Origin: Armatimonadota bacterium
GTDB taxonomy: Bacteria > Armatimonadota > UBA5829
Direction: 5' to 3'
Assembly (NCBI GenBank): GCA_023474015.1
Contig: JAMCYN010000052.1
Span: forward strand, 1 to 52,974
DNA length: 52,974 nucleotides
Part shown: piece by piece, positions 25,381 through 34,713 of the stretch
Layout of the letters: each line of letters opens with the position of its first letter
How positions within the stretch are numbered: the stretch's first letter is position 1
Translations under genes and position numbers: made by a program
The notes under the pieces: model-generated
Seen by the model: only the letters and a program-made list of their open reading frames with translations
What the model was told of the DNA's origin: nothing
Databases searched by the model: none

Positions 25381-26510
25381 CTTCAAAAGAGAGAATGCTT
25401 GTTGCGATGCGCAACGGCCAGCCGGACAGGGTTCCGGTTGCTCCCGATACATCCAATATGATCCCCTGCCGTCTGACCGGCAAACCGTTCTGGGATATCT
25501 ATCTATACCAGGATCCGCCTCTTTGGAATGCTTATATCGACGCCGTCCGGCACTTCGGCTTCGACGGCTGGTTGCCGAATGTTCCAATCGAGTTCGATTT
25601 CGAGCGAGAGGCGAAACTCGACCAGCCGCAGTGGCGCGAAGCAATAGTGCACAAGACGGCGGACCGAATATATACCCGCATGCATGCCCAGGTCGATGGC
25701 GGGGAGCGCTGGTCGGAGTTCTGCAACGTCTATTACATCGATAATCCACCAACTGAACGGGTGCCTTTGTCGAAAGTCGGACTCAGCGAGAGCGCTCCGA
25801 GTCAGTGGGAGGATGTGCAACCTCGCACCAGCCACACTGGCCTCGAAGCCTTCCATGCCGCGCGGGAGTATATGGGAGACTCTGGAGTTGTGGGGCTGTG
25901 TGATGGACTGCCCGGCCTGGGAATCCATCCCGAGTCTATCTACGAGTACTATGATGACCTTTCCGCCGTAAGGACTAGATGCGAGGAACATCACAATCTG
26001 ATTGCCCGCAGGGTAAACGAAATGCTCAAAGTAGAGCCAGACTTCATACTCTTTGGTATTTCCGGCTTTATGATAAGCAATCCGGAACCGATATTCCGCG
26101 AGTTGTCGCTACGCACGCTCAAGGAAGTTACCGCCATGTGTAAGGGCGCGGGCATACCGAGCCAGATTCACTGCTGCGGACCGGAGTATAGCCTCGTGAA
26201 GATTGCCGCTGAGGAGACTGATCTGTCCAACATAAACCCTCTTGAGATTGCTCCCATGGGGGATTGCGATCTCGCCCGCGTAAAGAACGAGTTCGGCCAC
26301 AAACTGAGCTTGATGGGGAACCTGCATACGACAGAGGTGATGCTGAAAGGGTCCGTCAACGACGTAAGGGACGCCTCGAAGCAGGCCATAGATGCCGCGG
26401 CGGCTGGCGGAGGCTTCATTTTGTCCACCGGGGACCAGTGCGGCAGGGATACTCCCGATGAGAATATCCTCGCGATGATAGAGGTGGCGCACGAATATGG
26501 CTGGTACTAG
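25377..26510 (+). CDS. UroD/MtaA-family methyltransferase-like protein (HxC type)
   Basis: GTG 25377 overlaps the stop of the upstream GH5-like gene. The 377-residue protein begins TSKERMLVAMRNGQPDRVPV and has the zinc-site motif IHCCGPEYSLV (His265, Cys267) with a later Cys355 in STGDQCGRDTP, the His-x-Cys...Cys pattern of MtaA/MtbA methylcobamide:coenzyme methyltransferases. NINPLEIAPMGDCDLA and LMGNLHTTEVML are also family segments. The family moves methyl groups between a corrinoid protein and a thiol. Here it lies between two paralogous secreted glycosidases in one operon, so a HemE role is unlikely. The acceptor and donor are unknown. Confidence 0.87.
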   Translation: MTSKERMLVAMRNGQPDRVPVAPDTSNMIPCRLTGKPFWDIYLYQDPPLWNAYIDAVRHFGFDGWLPNVPIEFDFEREAKLDQPQWREAIVHKTADRIYTRMHAQVDGGERWSEFCNVYYIDNPPTERVPLSKVGLSESAPSQWEDVQPRTSHTGLEAFHAAREYMGDSGVVGLCDGLPGLGIHPESIYEYYDDLSAVRTRCEEHHNLIARRVNEMLKVEPDFILFGISGFMISNPEPIFRELSLRTLKEVTAMCKGAGIPSQIHCCGPEYSLVKIAAEETDLSNINPLEIAPMGDCDLARVKNEFGHKLSLMGNLHTTEVMLKGSVNDVRDASKQAIDAAAAGGGFILSTGDQCGRDTPDENILAMIEVAHEYGWY

Positions 26511-26532
26511 AGCGCGCCGCCGGAGGTCCGTT

Positions 26533-27750
26533 ATGCTTACAAGAGTGTTGTGTGTTGTCTCCTGTATTCTGATTCTGGCCGGAGCGAGCTTTAGTCCAGC
26601 GTTCCCGTCGGAGACCAAAGCCGAGGGGTTCCTTACTCGGCGTGGGACCGAGCTGCTGCTGGACGGCAAGCCATTTCGAGCGGTCTCGCTGAACAAGGCG
26701 GACCTGTTCTGGCACTGTCTCGAGGGCGATGCCGAGACCCAACAGGAGCTTGACGCCATCAAGAAGATCGCCGAGCACGACTTTCGGGTGATACGTTTCG
26801 GGGCTATAGGGTTTTATCCGAAAGCGATGAACTTGTGGGCGGACGCCAAGTACTGGGAGCGAATGGACAAGATATTCGCCGAGGCGCGTAAGTACGGGGT
26901 CAAGCTCGTCCCCGTGCTTATCTGGAACTGGTACCTCTTTCCGGATATGTCCAAAGAGACCGTGCAGGACATGCTGACCGACAGGGACTCCAAGTCCCGG
27001 CAGTATAGCGATTTGTATGTGTCCCAGGTTGTATCCCGGTATAAGGACGACCCTAACGTGCTCTATTGGGAGATTACCAACGAGCTCAATCTGAACGCGG
27101 ACCTGGAGTTCCTGCGTCCGTATGGGTACAGCCATCTGAATGCGGTCGATGAAGGCTGCCCGCCGATGCGTGTGCGGCTTGACAACTACACCACCGAGCA
27201 GATGATCTCGTTTTTGCGCGAGACGGCCCGGCTAATCCGCCGCATCGACCCGAATCATCTAATCAGCTCAGGCCATTCCGTGCCGTATCCCGCTGCCCAG
27301 CACCTGAGGCTGGCTAAGGTCAAGGGAGACTGGACCGAGGACACCCCCGAAGAGGCCGCGACCTATATCAGAGACGTCAATCCCGACCCGATAGACCTTA
27401 TCTCGATCCACTTCTACTCGGGACACGACAACATCCGATTCGGCAACAAGGACAACGATTCGGCGGTAGCTTTGCGACAGATAAAGCAGATATGCGACAA
27501 GGTGGGCAAGCCGGTCATTATCGGCGAATTCGGTGGGCAGGCATTTGATCGTGATTCAACAGGAGGCTGCCCGGCGTTCACCAGAAGCGTTGTAAAAGAG
27601 GCGGTTGATGCGGACTATCCAATTATCCTCTACTGGATGAACGGCGGAGAAGATGCCCTCAAGTTCGATCTGGACAAGACGACTGAGCTGAACAAGCTGC
27701 TTTTTGATGCCGACAAAAAACTTGTCGAGAATGCGACGCGAAAGGACTAA
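26533..27750 (+). CDS. Secreted GH5-like glycosidase
   Basis: ATG 26533 follows GGAGG by seven bases; an in-frame upstream start at 26497 would add a basic stretch and is less likely. The 405-residue protein has a signal peptide (RVLCVVSCILILAGASFSPA). Catalytic elements are complete: YWEITNELNLNADLEF (Asn183-Glu184) and PVIIGEFGGQAF (Glu332). It is the intact paralogue of the protein at 24142, and the two genes flank the UroD-like gene. The start lies after the UroD stop by 22 bases and GH78 follows 9 bases downstream. A beta-glycan substrate (mannan-like) is the best guess. Confidence 0.87.
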   Translation: MLTRVLCVVSCILILAGASFSPAFPSETKAEGFLTRRGTELLLDGKPFRAVSLNKADLFWHCLEGDAETQQELDAIKKIAEHDFRVIRFGAIGFYPKAMNLWADAKYWERMDKIFAEARKYGVKLVPVLIWNWYLFPDMSKETVQDMLTDRDSKSRQYSDLYVSQVVSRYKDDPNVLYWEITNELNLNADLEFLRPYGYSHLNAVDEGCPPMRVRLDNYTTEQMISFLRETARLIRRIDPNHLISSGHSVPYPAAQHLRLAKVKGDWTEDTPEEAATYIRDVNPDPIDLISIHFYSGHDNIRFGNKDNDSAVALRQIKQICDKVGKPVIIGEFGGQAFDRDSTGGCPAFTRSVVKEAVDADYPIILYWMNGGEDALKFDLDKTTELNKLLFDADKKLVENATRKD

Positions 27751-27759
27751 AAGGCCGGA

Positions 27760-30552
27760 ATGGACTGGAAAGCAAAATGGATATGGCAGGCGGGCGAGGC
27801 CGCTCCCCGCAACTTCTACTGGTGCGCGCGTCGGGCCTTTGACCTTGAAAAAGAACCCTGCGAGGTAAAGGCCCATATTACGGCCGATTCTCGCTATGTT
27901 CTCTGGATCAATGGGCATCTCATTGGTCAAGGGCCGGTGCGAGCATTTACTCATCGTTGGCGATACGATACTTACGATGTCTCACCGTATGTCAAAGCCG
28001 GAGAGAATGTGGTCGCGATATTAGTGCAGCACTTCGGCCATTCCACATTCCAATATTTAGAGGCGCGCGGGGGGCTGCTCGCTCAAGTCGAGTGTGATGG
28101 GGAAGTGGTCGTTGCAACGGATTCAACCTGGCGTGGAAAGTCGCATTCATCATATTCACGTGATACCGAGCGCATATCCTGCCAGCAAGGATGGGTCGAG
28201 CATTTCGATGCGCGGGTCGAGCCGGCTGGCTGGACATCGGTTGGTTATGATGACTCTGACTGGGAGCGTGCCGTCCTGGTAGGGGAAGCCGGTTGCGAGC
28301 CCTGGTCCTCGCTTTTGCCTCGCGGTATTCCTTTTCTCACTGATCAGCCCTTATACCCCGAGCGGCTCATGCGCGCCCGGACCGTAAAGCCGCCGAAGCA
28401 GGTCTGGAGCGTGGACCTGAAGCCGAACCTGCTGCCCGGAGACCTCAGCGCGAACCGCGCCGAGTTGCCAGGCTTGCTGGCTGTCGTGCTTGTGTGCGAC
28501 GAGCCGGTGCGGGTCTCCATCAGCACGTATCACAACGTCTTTCGGGCACTGCGGATCGATGGAAACGAGGTGCCCTGGGAAACCGCCGCGAGTGGGCTGA
28601 AACTCGACAAGGGGGAACATCTTCTCGTTGTGAATGCATCGGGATGCGGTTACCATGAGTGGTCGGCGACGCTGATCTTTGAACACGAAGGGGACGCTCT
28701 CTCCCTGAAATCCCCCATGGGTGATACATTCGAGTCAGCATTTGTTACCATCGGACCATTTTCGCCCGATGAGAAGGATGATCTCGAGTCCGCTGTGCGG
28801 CTGCCTCTATCCGAACAGATCGCCGCGCATCCCAAGGCCAAGCCCGTCAGTCAGGCCCACATCTCGGTTAATCATGTGGCTGCGCTCACGGCACTCGCAA
28901 CTCCGACAAACGATTCGGCGAAAATTATCCAATCGGAGGCGATGCTGGTGGGTAGCGAAGACTACACCACGATTATGCCGCCTTCCGGTGGAGACATCGA
29001 ACTGCTGCTCGATTTCGGCAAAGAGATCGTGGGCTTTGTGGAGTTGGAACTGTGCGCTCCGAAGGGTGTAGTTATCGACTTCCACGGGTTCGAGTATATG
29101 GAGGACGGTCCCATCCAGTGGCCCGGCGCGGGCCTGAACAACGTCTTTCGCTATACTACCCGCTCAGGTTGGCAGAGATGGCGCTCCATCGTCCGACGAG
29201 GCTTCCGGTATGCTTCGTTCACTATCCGGTTCCCTATGCCTGGCGCGGAGCCCGTGCGCATACGCAGCGTGCGATGCTTATTGAACATCTATCCCTACAC
29301 TGAATGCGGACTCTTCAAATGCAGTGATGCGCTGCTCAATCGGATATGGGACATCTCGAAGTGGACAGTCAGGCTATGCAGTGAAGATACGTTTGTGGAC
29401 TGTCCTGCCTACGAGCAGACTTTCTGGGTGGGTGATGCCAGAAACGAAAGCCTGTTCAGTTACACTGCGTTCGGAGACTACCGGCTCGCACGGCGGAGTC
29501 TGCTTCTGGCGGCTGAGTCGCTGTATCGCTCTCCGCTCATCGAAAGCCAGGTCCCGAGCGGCTGGCAGATCATTCTGACGGCTTGGAGTCTGCTCTGGAC
29601 TATCGCTTGCGAGGAATATTACCAGTTCACCGCCGACAGGGCATTTCTGGAAGAGATATATCCAGCCGTGCAACTGCAGAATAGCAATATCCTCAGCGGG
29701 TTTATGAACAGCAAGGGGCTCTTTGAGATAGACGCGTGGAATATGCTGGACTGGGCTCCTATGGATACCCCGGACAGCGGCGTGGTGACGCATCAGAACA
29801 CGTGGCTGGTGGAGGCGCTCCGGCGCAGTGCTAAGATGGCCGATTTGCTTGGCAAGCATGACGATGCTTCGACCTATCGGCAGCAGGCCGACGCCCTGAA
29901 GACTGCCATTAACACGCATCTCTGGGATGAAGGCCGGCAGGGCTATCTCGATTGCATACACAAGGACGGCACGCCGAGCCCGACATTCAGCCAACAGACT
30001 CAGACGGTGGCTTATCTGTGTGATATCGTTCCCGACGGCAGGCGCGATCTTTTCGAGAAGTATCTCACCCAGGTGCCCGACGGCTGGGTGAAGGTCGGCA
30101 GTCCGTTTATGATGGCCTTTACGATCGAGGCCCTGGCCAGAACAGGCAACACGCAGGCGATCCTGGACCTTATCCGAGAGAATTGGGGCAGAATGATTGA
30201 ATATGGTGCCACCACTTGCTGGGAGACCTTCGAGAAAGCTCTGAGCGAGCGCTGGCCGACCAGGAGCCATTGCCACGCCTGGAGTGCTGTTCCGGCCTAT
30301 GCTTTGCCCACATACGTGCTGGGAGTGCGGCCCATCGATGCTGGGTTCAAGCGGTTTGAGATTAGCCCGTGTCTGGCTGATTTGGACTTCGCCAGGGGAT
30401 ACGTGCCGACACCTTACGGCCAGATTGATATCCATGCACGAAAGGACGACGGAGCGGTCGTTATCAAGTTTTCAGTCCCGCCGGGCACGGTCGCGGTTTC
30501 GCACGGGACGGAATACGGAGCGGGAAGGCACGAGACGCGTCATTCTGCCTGA
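27760..30552 (+). CDS. GH78 alpha-L-rhamnosidase-like protein
   Basis: ATG 27760 follows AAAAGG by five bases. The 930-residue protein has N-terminal beta domains (KAKWIWQ, ADSRYVLWINGHLIGQGPVR), then an (alpha/alpha)6 barrel with the GH78 motif DCPAYEQTFWVGDARNESLF (general acid candidate Glu552), ESQVPSGWQIILTAWSLLW, and the C-terminal ATTCWETFEKAL and SHCHAWSAVPAY. The family removes terminal alpha-L-rhamnose with inversion. No signal peptide is seen, so a cytoplasmic role is likely. It is the last gene of the rightward operon and converges on the DeoR remnant. Confidence 0.93.
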   Translation: MDWKAKWIWQAGEAAPRNFYWCARRAFDLEKEPCEVKAHITADSRYVLWINGHLIGQGPVRAFTHRWRYDTYDVSPYVKAGENVVAILVQHFGHSTFQYLEARGGLLAQVECDGEVVVATDSTWRGKSHSSYSRDTERISCQQGWVEHFDARVEPAGWTSVGYDDSDWERAVLVGEAGCEPWSSLLPRGIPFLTDQPLYPERLMRARTVKPPKQVWSVDLKPNLLPGDLSANRAELPGLLAVVLVCDEPVRVSISTYHNVFRALRIDGNEVPWETAASGLKLDKGEHLLVVNASGCGYHEWSATLIFEHEGDALSLKSPMGDTFESAFVTIGPFSPDEKDDLESAVRLPLSEQIAAHPKAKPVSQAHISVNHVAALTALATPTNDSAKIIQSEAMLVGSEDYTTIMPPSGGDIELLLDFGKEIVGFVELELCAPKGVVIDFHGFEYMEDGPIQWPGAGLNNVFRYTTRSGWQRWRSIVRRGFRYASFTIRFPMPGAEPVRIRSVRCLLNIYPYTECGLFKCSDALLNRIWDISKWTVRLCSEDTFVDCPAYEQTFWVGDARNESLFSYTAFGDYRLARRSLLLAAESLYRSPLIESQVPSGWQIILTAWSLLWTIACEEYYQFTADRAFLEEIYPAVQLQNSNILSGFMNSKGLFEIDAWNMLDWAPMDTPDSGVVTHQNTWLVEALRRSAKMADLLGKHDDASTYRQQADALKTAINTHLWDEGRQGYLDCIHKDGTPSPTFSQQTQTVAYLCDIVPDGRRDLFEKYLTQVPDGWVKVGSPFMMAFTIEALARTGNTQAILDLIRENWGRMIEYGATTCWETFEKALSERWPTRSHCHAWSAVPAYALPTYVLGVRPIDAGFKRFEISPCLADLDFARGYVPTPYGQIDIHARKDDGAVVIKFSVPPGTVAVSHGTEYGAGRHETRHSA

Positions 30553-30568
30553 ACGATCTGAGCGGATG

Positions 30569-30735
30569 TCAGTCCGTGATATCGCTCTGGTCTTTCGAAG
30601 CAATCATCACGGTGATCCTGGACTCTTCGAGCGTCTGTCTGGCCGCAGGTTCGATGAGCGCATCCGTCACCAGGATATCTACCTGTTCCGGTGTTGCGTA
30701 GCGCGCGAACGCCCGGCGGCCGAACTTGGAGCTTT
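30569..30735 (-). pseudogene. 3' remnant of a second DeoR-type regulator
   Basis: On the reverse strand the residues VVTESSKFGRRAFARY, then EQVDILVTDALIEPAARQ and a TGA at 30569, match the last quarter of DeoR sensor domains (DSSKFGRRAF, the sugar-phosphate-binding lysine region). Upstream of about 30735 the similarity stops and no frame restores the HTH part. The transposase gene begins its 3' end at 30972, so the rest may have been lost when the element moved in. The stretch 30736-30971 holds nothing else I can support. Confidence 0.65.
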
Positions 30736-30971
30736 CGGTAACCACCTGTACTCCGCAGAAACCTCGTCCGAGCGGCATTCTGGGCTGTGGAACCGGGGGT
30801 TGGGAAATCCGTAAGGCCTGACTGAGCCACGGATGTCAGGAATTCGGCGCTCCTCAGGCTGACAAGTTCACGTATAAGCTTAAGATGAGGTGCCTCGGCA
30901 GCCATGCAGACGTAATGAAGCGGCCAGCATGTCTGGTCAGGCAGTAGCGGAATGGTATCTGTATTGATAGA

Positions 30972-32090
30972 TCAGGCAGCTTTTGCTCGATAGTTGTGGT
31001 ATAAGCCGCTGAGAATCGGCTTGGATTCCAGCACGGCGTCGGGCGAAAGCTGCGGTTTTCCAGATGATGGGTCAGAAAGTGGCGGCCTGTGATCCAAGCT
31101 GCTGTGAGTGCGGACCGGATGGTAATAGCTCTTCACATATTCCTTGAGCAGCCTGTACAGGTGTAGCTCGTTCAGTGGGATGATGTGGTCGAGCAGTTCC
31201 CGCCGCAGGGTTCCGGTAATTCTTTCGCAATATGGATTCTGCCATGGGCTGTGGTAGGCGGTGCGGACTTCCTCGATGCCGGAACTGCGCAGGAATGCTG
31301 GCATGCCGGAGCCATATATGCGGTCGTTGTCTCGAATGAGGTACTTGGGCTGGACGCCGAACCCGGTCACCTCCCGAAGCTGTTGTATCACCCAGAGCAT
31401 AGTCGGATGTTGAGTGATACCGAAAAGGATGATCTCCCTGCGTTCGTGGCTGATGACGATGAACACGTAAAGCAGCCGGAACGTCAGCGCGGGCACCACA
31501 AACAGGTCCATTGCCCAGGTCACGTCCATGTGATTGCTGATGAATGCCTTCCAAGTCTGAAACGGATTGCTCTTGTCCCGAGTCGGCCTGGGCAGGTACT
31601 TGCGGATTGTGTTTGGAGCAGGAGGATTGAAGCCCAGATCGACCAGTTGATCGTGTATCCGTTCTGGGCTCCAGAATGGATTATCGGCATGGATCTTCCT
31701 GATAAGCCTGCGCATCTCGGCAGATACTGCCGGTCTGGCGCCTTTGCTTCGGGATTTGTATCGCCAGAACAGTCGGAATCCCATACGGTGCCAGCGAATG
31801 ACGGTTTCTGGCTTCACAATGCAGAGTGCATCTTTCCACCCGGCAAAGATCTCCATCAATAGAACCCAGGTGAGCCGAAATCCTGGAGTGCAACGAGGCT
31901 TTGGAACAATACCCTTCTCATGCTGTAGTTGGTAGAGCGCAAGCTGGCTGCGCAGTGCTACGATCTCTGCAGCCAGTTCACGCTTTGGGCGAAAGAGCGA
32001 CGCAAACCACCAAGCAACATATTGAGTCATCTGGCGAATCGTAGCCGGAATAGGGAGCAGTCGGCAGACCCATGTGTGAGAGGATTTCAT
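30972..32090 (-). CDS. DDE transposase/integrase (rve-type, IS481/IS3-like)
   Basis: The 372-residue protein has an N-terminal helical DNA-binding part (ELAAEIVALRSQLALYQLQHEK, KPETVIRWHRMGFRLFWRYKS) and an integrase core: MDLFVVPALTFRLLYVFIVI (first Asp), YLIRDNDRIYG (second Asp) and NPYCERITGTLRRELLDHI (Glu). THSSLDHRPPL near the end is typical of IS3/IS481-type enzymes. It is complete, with an ATG start at 32090. I looked for terminal inverted repeats on both sides and could not define them, so the element's ends are not given. Confidence 0.88.
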   Translation of the reverse strand: MKSSHTWVCRLLPIPATIRQMTQYVAWWFASLFRPKRELAAEIVALRSQLALYQLQHEKGIVPKPRCTPGFRLTWVLLMEIFAGWKDALCIVKPETVIRWHRMGFRLFWRYKSRSKGARPAVSAEMRRLIRKIHADNPFWSPERIHDQLVDLGFNPPAPNTIRKYLPRPTRDKSNPFQTWKAFISNHMDVTWAMDLFVVPALTFRLLYVFIVISHERREIILFGITQHPTMLWVIQQLREVTGFGVQPKYLIRDNDRIYGSGMPAFLRSSGIEEVRTAYHSPWQNPYCERITGTLRRELLDHIIPLNELHLYRLLKEYVKSYYHPVRTHSSLDHRPPLSDPSSGKPQLSPDAVLESKPILSGLYHNYRAKAA

Positions 32091-32139
32091 GGCACTACTA
32101 TATCAAATCCAGCCGTTTTGTGTCGGACGAGGTTTTTGA

Positions 32140-32475
32140 GGGCGACAACCGGCGCGAAAACTCCGGTCTACATCTTCGTCACGGCACTCGGGGTCTCGAG
32201 TTTCACATACGCCGAGGGCGTGCTTTCGATGAGTCTTCCGAGCTGGATCGACTCGCACATCCGCACGTTCGAGTTCCTGGGAGGAGTCCCCCAGATTATC
32301 GTCCCCGACAACACCAAATGCGCCGTCATCAAACCAGACCGATATGAGCCGGACCTGAATCCGGAGTTCGCGGAGATGGCCGCCCACTACGGCGTCGCCA
32401 TAATCCCGGCTCGCGTGAAGCACCCTCGCGACAAATCGGATATTGAAGCCATATTGGAAAGCCTTCATGGTATTG
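32140..32475 (+). pseudogene. IS21-type transposase (IstA) fragment
   Basis: Forward-frame residues KTPVYIFVTALGVSSFTYAE, then LPSWIDSHIRTFEFLGGVPQ, IIVPDNTKCAVIKPDRYEPD and HYGVAIIPARVKHPRDKSDIE are the central catalytic part of an IS21-family IstA. The N-terminal DNA-binding region and the C-terminus are missing, and no IstB partner is near. The fragment lies between the intact transposase gene and the GH36 gene, so the stretch 32091-32525 is a decayed insertion site. Confidence 0.8.
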
Positions 32476-32525
32476 ATTTGTCAAAGCATAGTTTGGCGCG
32501 GGAGACGTTTTTAGGTGTTGATCTC

Positions 32526-34538
32526 CTACTTCACTTTCGAATAAATTATCACCGCGGCGGCAGCCTTTGTCTTCAGCGTGACGCTCAGTCCCTTGTCCAT
32601 CAAGTCTCGCCCAGTGAATTGACCGAGGCTGCCCTGGTCCAGGTTCTTTACCTCATACCGGGCCGATGGGTCGAGCCCACGGAGCTTGAATGTCGAACTA
32701 TCCTGTGGCGACTCTTCTCTGCGAAACGCCTGCACCGCACCCTGGCCAACCTCGGGACGGTTCCATTGCCATGCCATCCAGACGTTCTTATCCAGGCTGT
32801 ATACGGTCAGTGGATAGTAGTCGCCGAAGAAGTTGGGGCCGAGTTCGTACTTCCACTGGTTCACAAGCTTGCGTCCCTGGTCGAAGGGGAGGTCTGTCTT
32901 GCGCATGTCGTAACACGCGATGAATGTCGGGCACATCTGGCTGCGGAATTGGTAGGCGTCCATCGCGCCCGTGCCTGTGCCGTAGTATGGATACCAGAAG
33001 GCGACGCCATACGTGTGGCACTGCTGGCTGGTCGGCTCTACCAGGAAGTCGCTTCTCAGCAGGGGGACGGATCGCCGCAGTGTCTCAAGGTCATTTCTGC
33101 GTCCGCCGGATGCGCAGGAGTCGATGAGCATGTTTGGATGTCGCTGCCGAAGCGCGTCCCAATAGGCCAAGTAACCTTCGACATAGCGTATCTCCGTTAT
33201 GCCCTGGCGATCTTCGGTATCGGCCCCACGCCAGAAATCCAGCGGGTCTATATTGAAGTCCTGCCGATACAGGTCGATGCCCTGCTCGGTAAGCATTTTA
33301 TCGATGTGATCGGTCAACCACTTGTGCGCCTCCGTGTTACCCATATTCAGGAGCTTCCACCCGTTCGGCTCTTTCGGATTTGTCAGGAGCCATTCGGGAT
33401 GCCCGTAGAGCCATGTGCCGGGGGTGACCCGCTCGGGCTCGAACCACACAATGATCTTGACGCCCTTCGCGTGGGCGTAGTCCGTGATCGGCTTGAAGCC
33501 GCCCGGGAATCGCTTTTCATCAACTTCCCACGTGCCGGTGTTCTGCCACCCTTCTTTCTCGATGTGCGGGTACCATCCGGCGTCCATCCACCAGTAGTCC
33601 AGCGGGAACTTATTATTGACGTACCCGTCGATGAAGAGCTTCTGACTCTCCGTGTTGGCATGTATCATTTCGCCGAACTGCCAGGAGCTGCAAGCCGCCA
33701 TCTGGACAGGCGGCAGCTTCCCTCCCGGCCTGGGGAGGTTATGGGCCAGCATCCAACGCCGCCAGACGTTCTGGGCGTCGATCCAGTCGCCTTTGTAGAA
33801 CTGCATCACCATCATCGGCGTGCGGACTTCCTCGCCGGGGTGCAGGGTAAAGTGAGTCAGTTCCTGACCCGCTCGCAGGCTGAGATTTCTGCCGTTATCT
33901 CGAGCAAATATGGCGGACCATTGCCCAGGCCATCCGACCGCCATAATCACTCCCGCGCCAGGCCATTCGATGTTAAAATATGGCAAATCGGAGCTGCTGG
34001 GCCTTCCGGCCGCCGCGCTGATTCGCTTCGTGGCGTTGGGACCAAGCTCCGTCTTGAACGGCTGATAGTCGGCGGGTGTGCACGGCGTGCCTGTGAAGTG
34101 GTGAAGTGCGAACTCGCCCGCGCCCCCACGCGTCAGGCTGGTATCTAATGCAAGAATCTTTCTCAGAATCGGCGAATCGGACTTGCCCGTATTCTTGAAG
34201 TAAAGAGTCCATTCGACTGTGGGGAAGTCTTTATACGCGACAGCTACGCACCTGACGACCAGACCCGTCGACGGGTCGGTATAGGTAATAGTACGTTGCG
34301 TGCGCGCGCTGTCCAGTTTCTTGTCGGTCTTGGTGACTTTCCAGGACTTGAGCAGATCGCTCGAGGGCTTGTCGCCGTAAATGAACGAGAACGGTGGCAA
34401 AGCCGTTTGGACGGCACCGAAGCGCGTCCCAAACCACTTCCCAGCGTCGGCGGAAGCGCCGTTCGCCTTAGCGGCTAGCGCGGCCAATGCCAGGCAGGCG
34501 GTGAGAACGAGACTTATTGTCCGAATAGAAAACATCAT
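32526..34538 (-). CDS. Secreted GH36-type alpha-galactosidase-like protein
   Basis: ATG 34538 or the next ATG (34535) begins a signal peptide (RTISLVLTACLALAALAAKANG). The 670-residue protein has the GH36/clan GH-D order: beta-sandwich N-domain, barrel with LDYWWMDAGWYPHIEKEGW, VKIIVWFEPERV, nucleophile strand LYRQDFNID (Asp427) and SCASGGRRND (Asp483, acid/base candidate), then a small C-terminal beta domain. It would release alpha-galactose or a related sugar. The protein cut by the right edge (52609) is a close paralogue. The gene follows the channel gene by 175 bases and may have its own promoter. Confidence 0.9.
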   Translation of the reverse strand: MMFSIRTISLVLTACLALAALAAKANGASADAGKWFGTRFGAVQTALPPFSFIYGDKPSSDLLKSWKVTKTDKKLDSARTQRTITYTDPSTGLVVRCVAVAYKDFPTVEWTLYFKNTGKSDSPILRKILALDTSLTRGGAGEFALHHFTGTPCTPADYQPFKTELGPNATKRISAAAGRPSSSDLPYFNIEWPGAGVIMAVGWPGQWSAIFARDNGRNLSLRAGQELTHFTLHPGEEVRTPMMVMQFYKGDWIDAQNVWRRWMLAHNLPRPGGKLPPVQMAACSSWQFGEMIHANTESQKLFIDGYVNNKFPLDYWWMDAGWYPHIEKEGWQNTGTWEVDEKRFPGGFKPITDYAHAKGVKIIVWFEPERVTPGTWLYGHPEWLLTNPKEPNGWKLLNMGNTEAHKWLTDHIDKMLTEQGIDLYRQDFNIDPLDFWRGADTEDRQGITEIRYVEGYLAYWDALRQRHPNMLIDSCASGGRRNDLETLRRSVPLLRSDFLVEPTSQQCHTYGVAFWYPYYGTGTGAMDAYQFRSQMCPTFIACYDMRKTDLPFDQGRKLVNQWKYELGPNFFGDYYPLTVYSLDKNVWMAWQWNRPEVGQGAVQAFRREESPQDSSTFKLRGLDPSARYEVKNLDQGSLGQFTGRDLMDKGLSVTLKTKAAAAVIIYSKVK

Positions 34539-34567
34539 TGTTGCTCCAATCGCAGATTAGTATGATT

Positions 34568-34597
34568 AGTATAGAGAATTCCGTGAGTCATTGTTGA
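34568..34597 (-). promoter_or_regulatory. Possible weak promoter before the GH36 gene
   Basis: On the reverse strand TCAACA (34597-34592), 18-base spacer, TATACT (34573-34568), ending about 30 bases before the ATG. The -35 box matches only four of six positions, so this is tentative. Confidence 0.3.
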
Positions 34598-34713
34598 GGA
34601 TTATTGGGCAGTAGCTGAGTCTTATATAACGAAGATTCGGCGCTGCCATTCGGTCAGATGAGACAGATCAGGCGTTTACAACTTCTTCGGTTTGTACAAT
34701 CCATCATTGGTGC

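Noticed and set aside
30540..30905. 121-codon reverse frame over the DeoR remnant
   Set aside because: It uses a different frame from the recognisable DeoR residues and shows no similarity I can name.
30900..32140. Terminal inverted repeats of the transposase element
   Set aside because: Comparing both flanks gave only a shared TGTC and short chance matches, not enough to define ends.
31929..34148. A 739-codon forward open frame across the IS21 fragment and the GH36 gene
   Set aside because: Only the first part (about 32140-32475) matches IstA. The rest is the antisense shadow of the GH36 gene, whose motifs and signal peptide are clear on the other strand.
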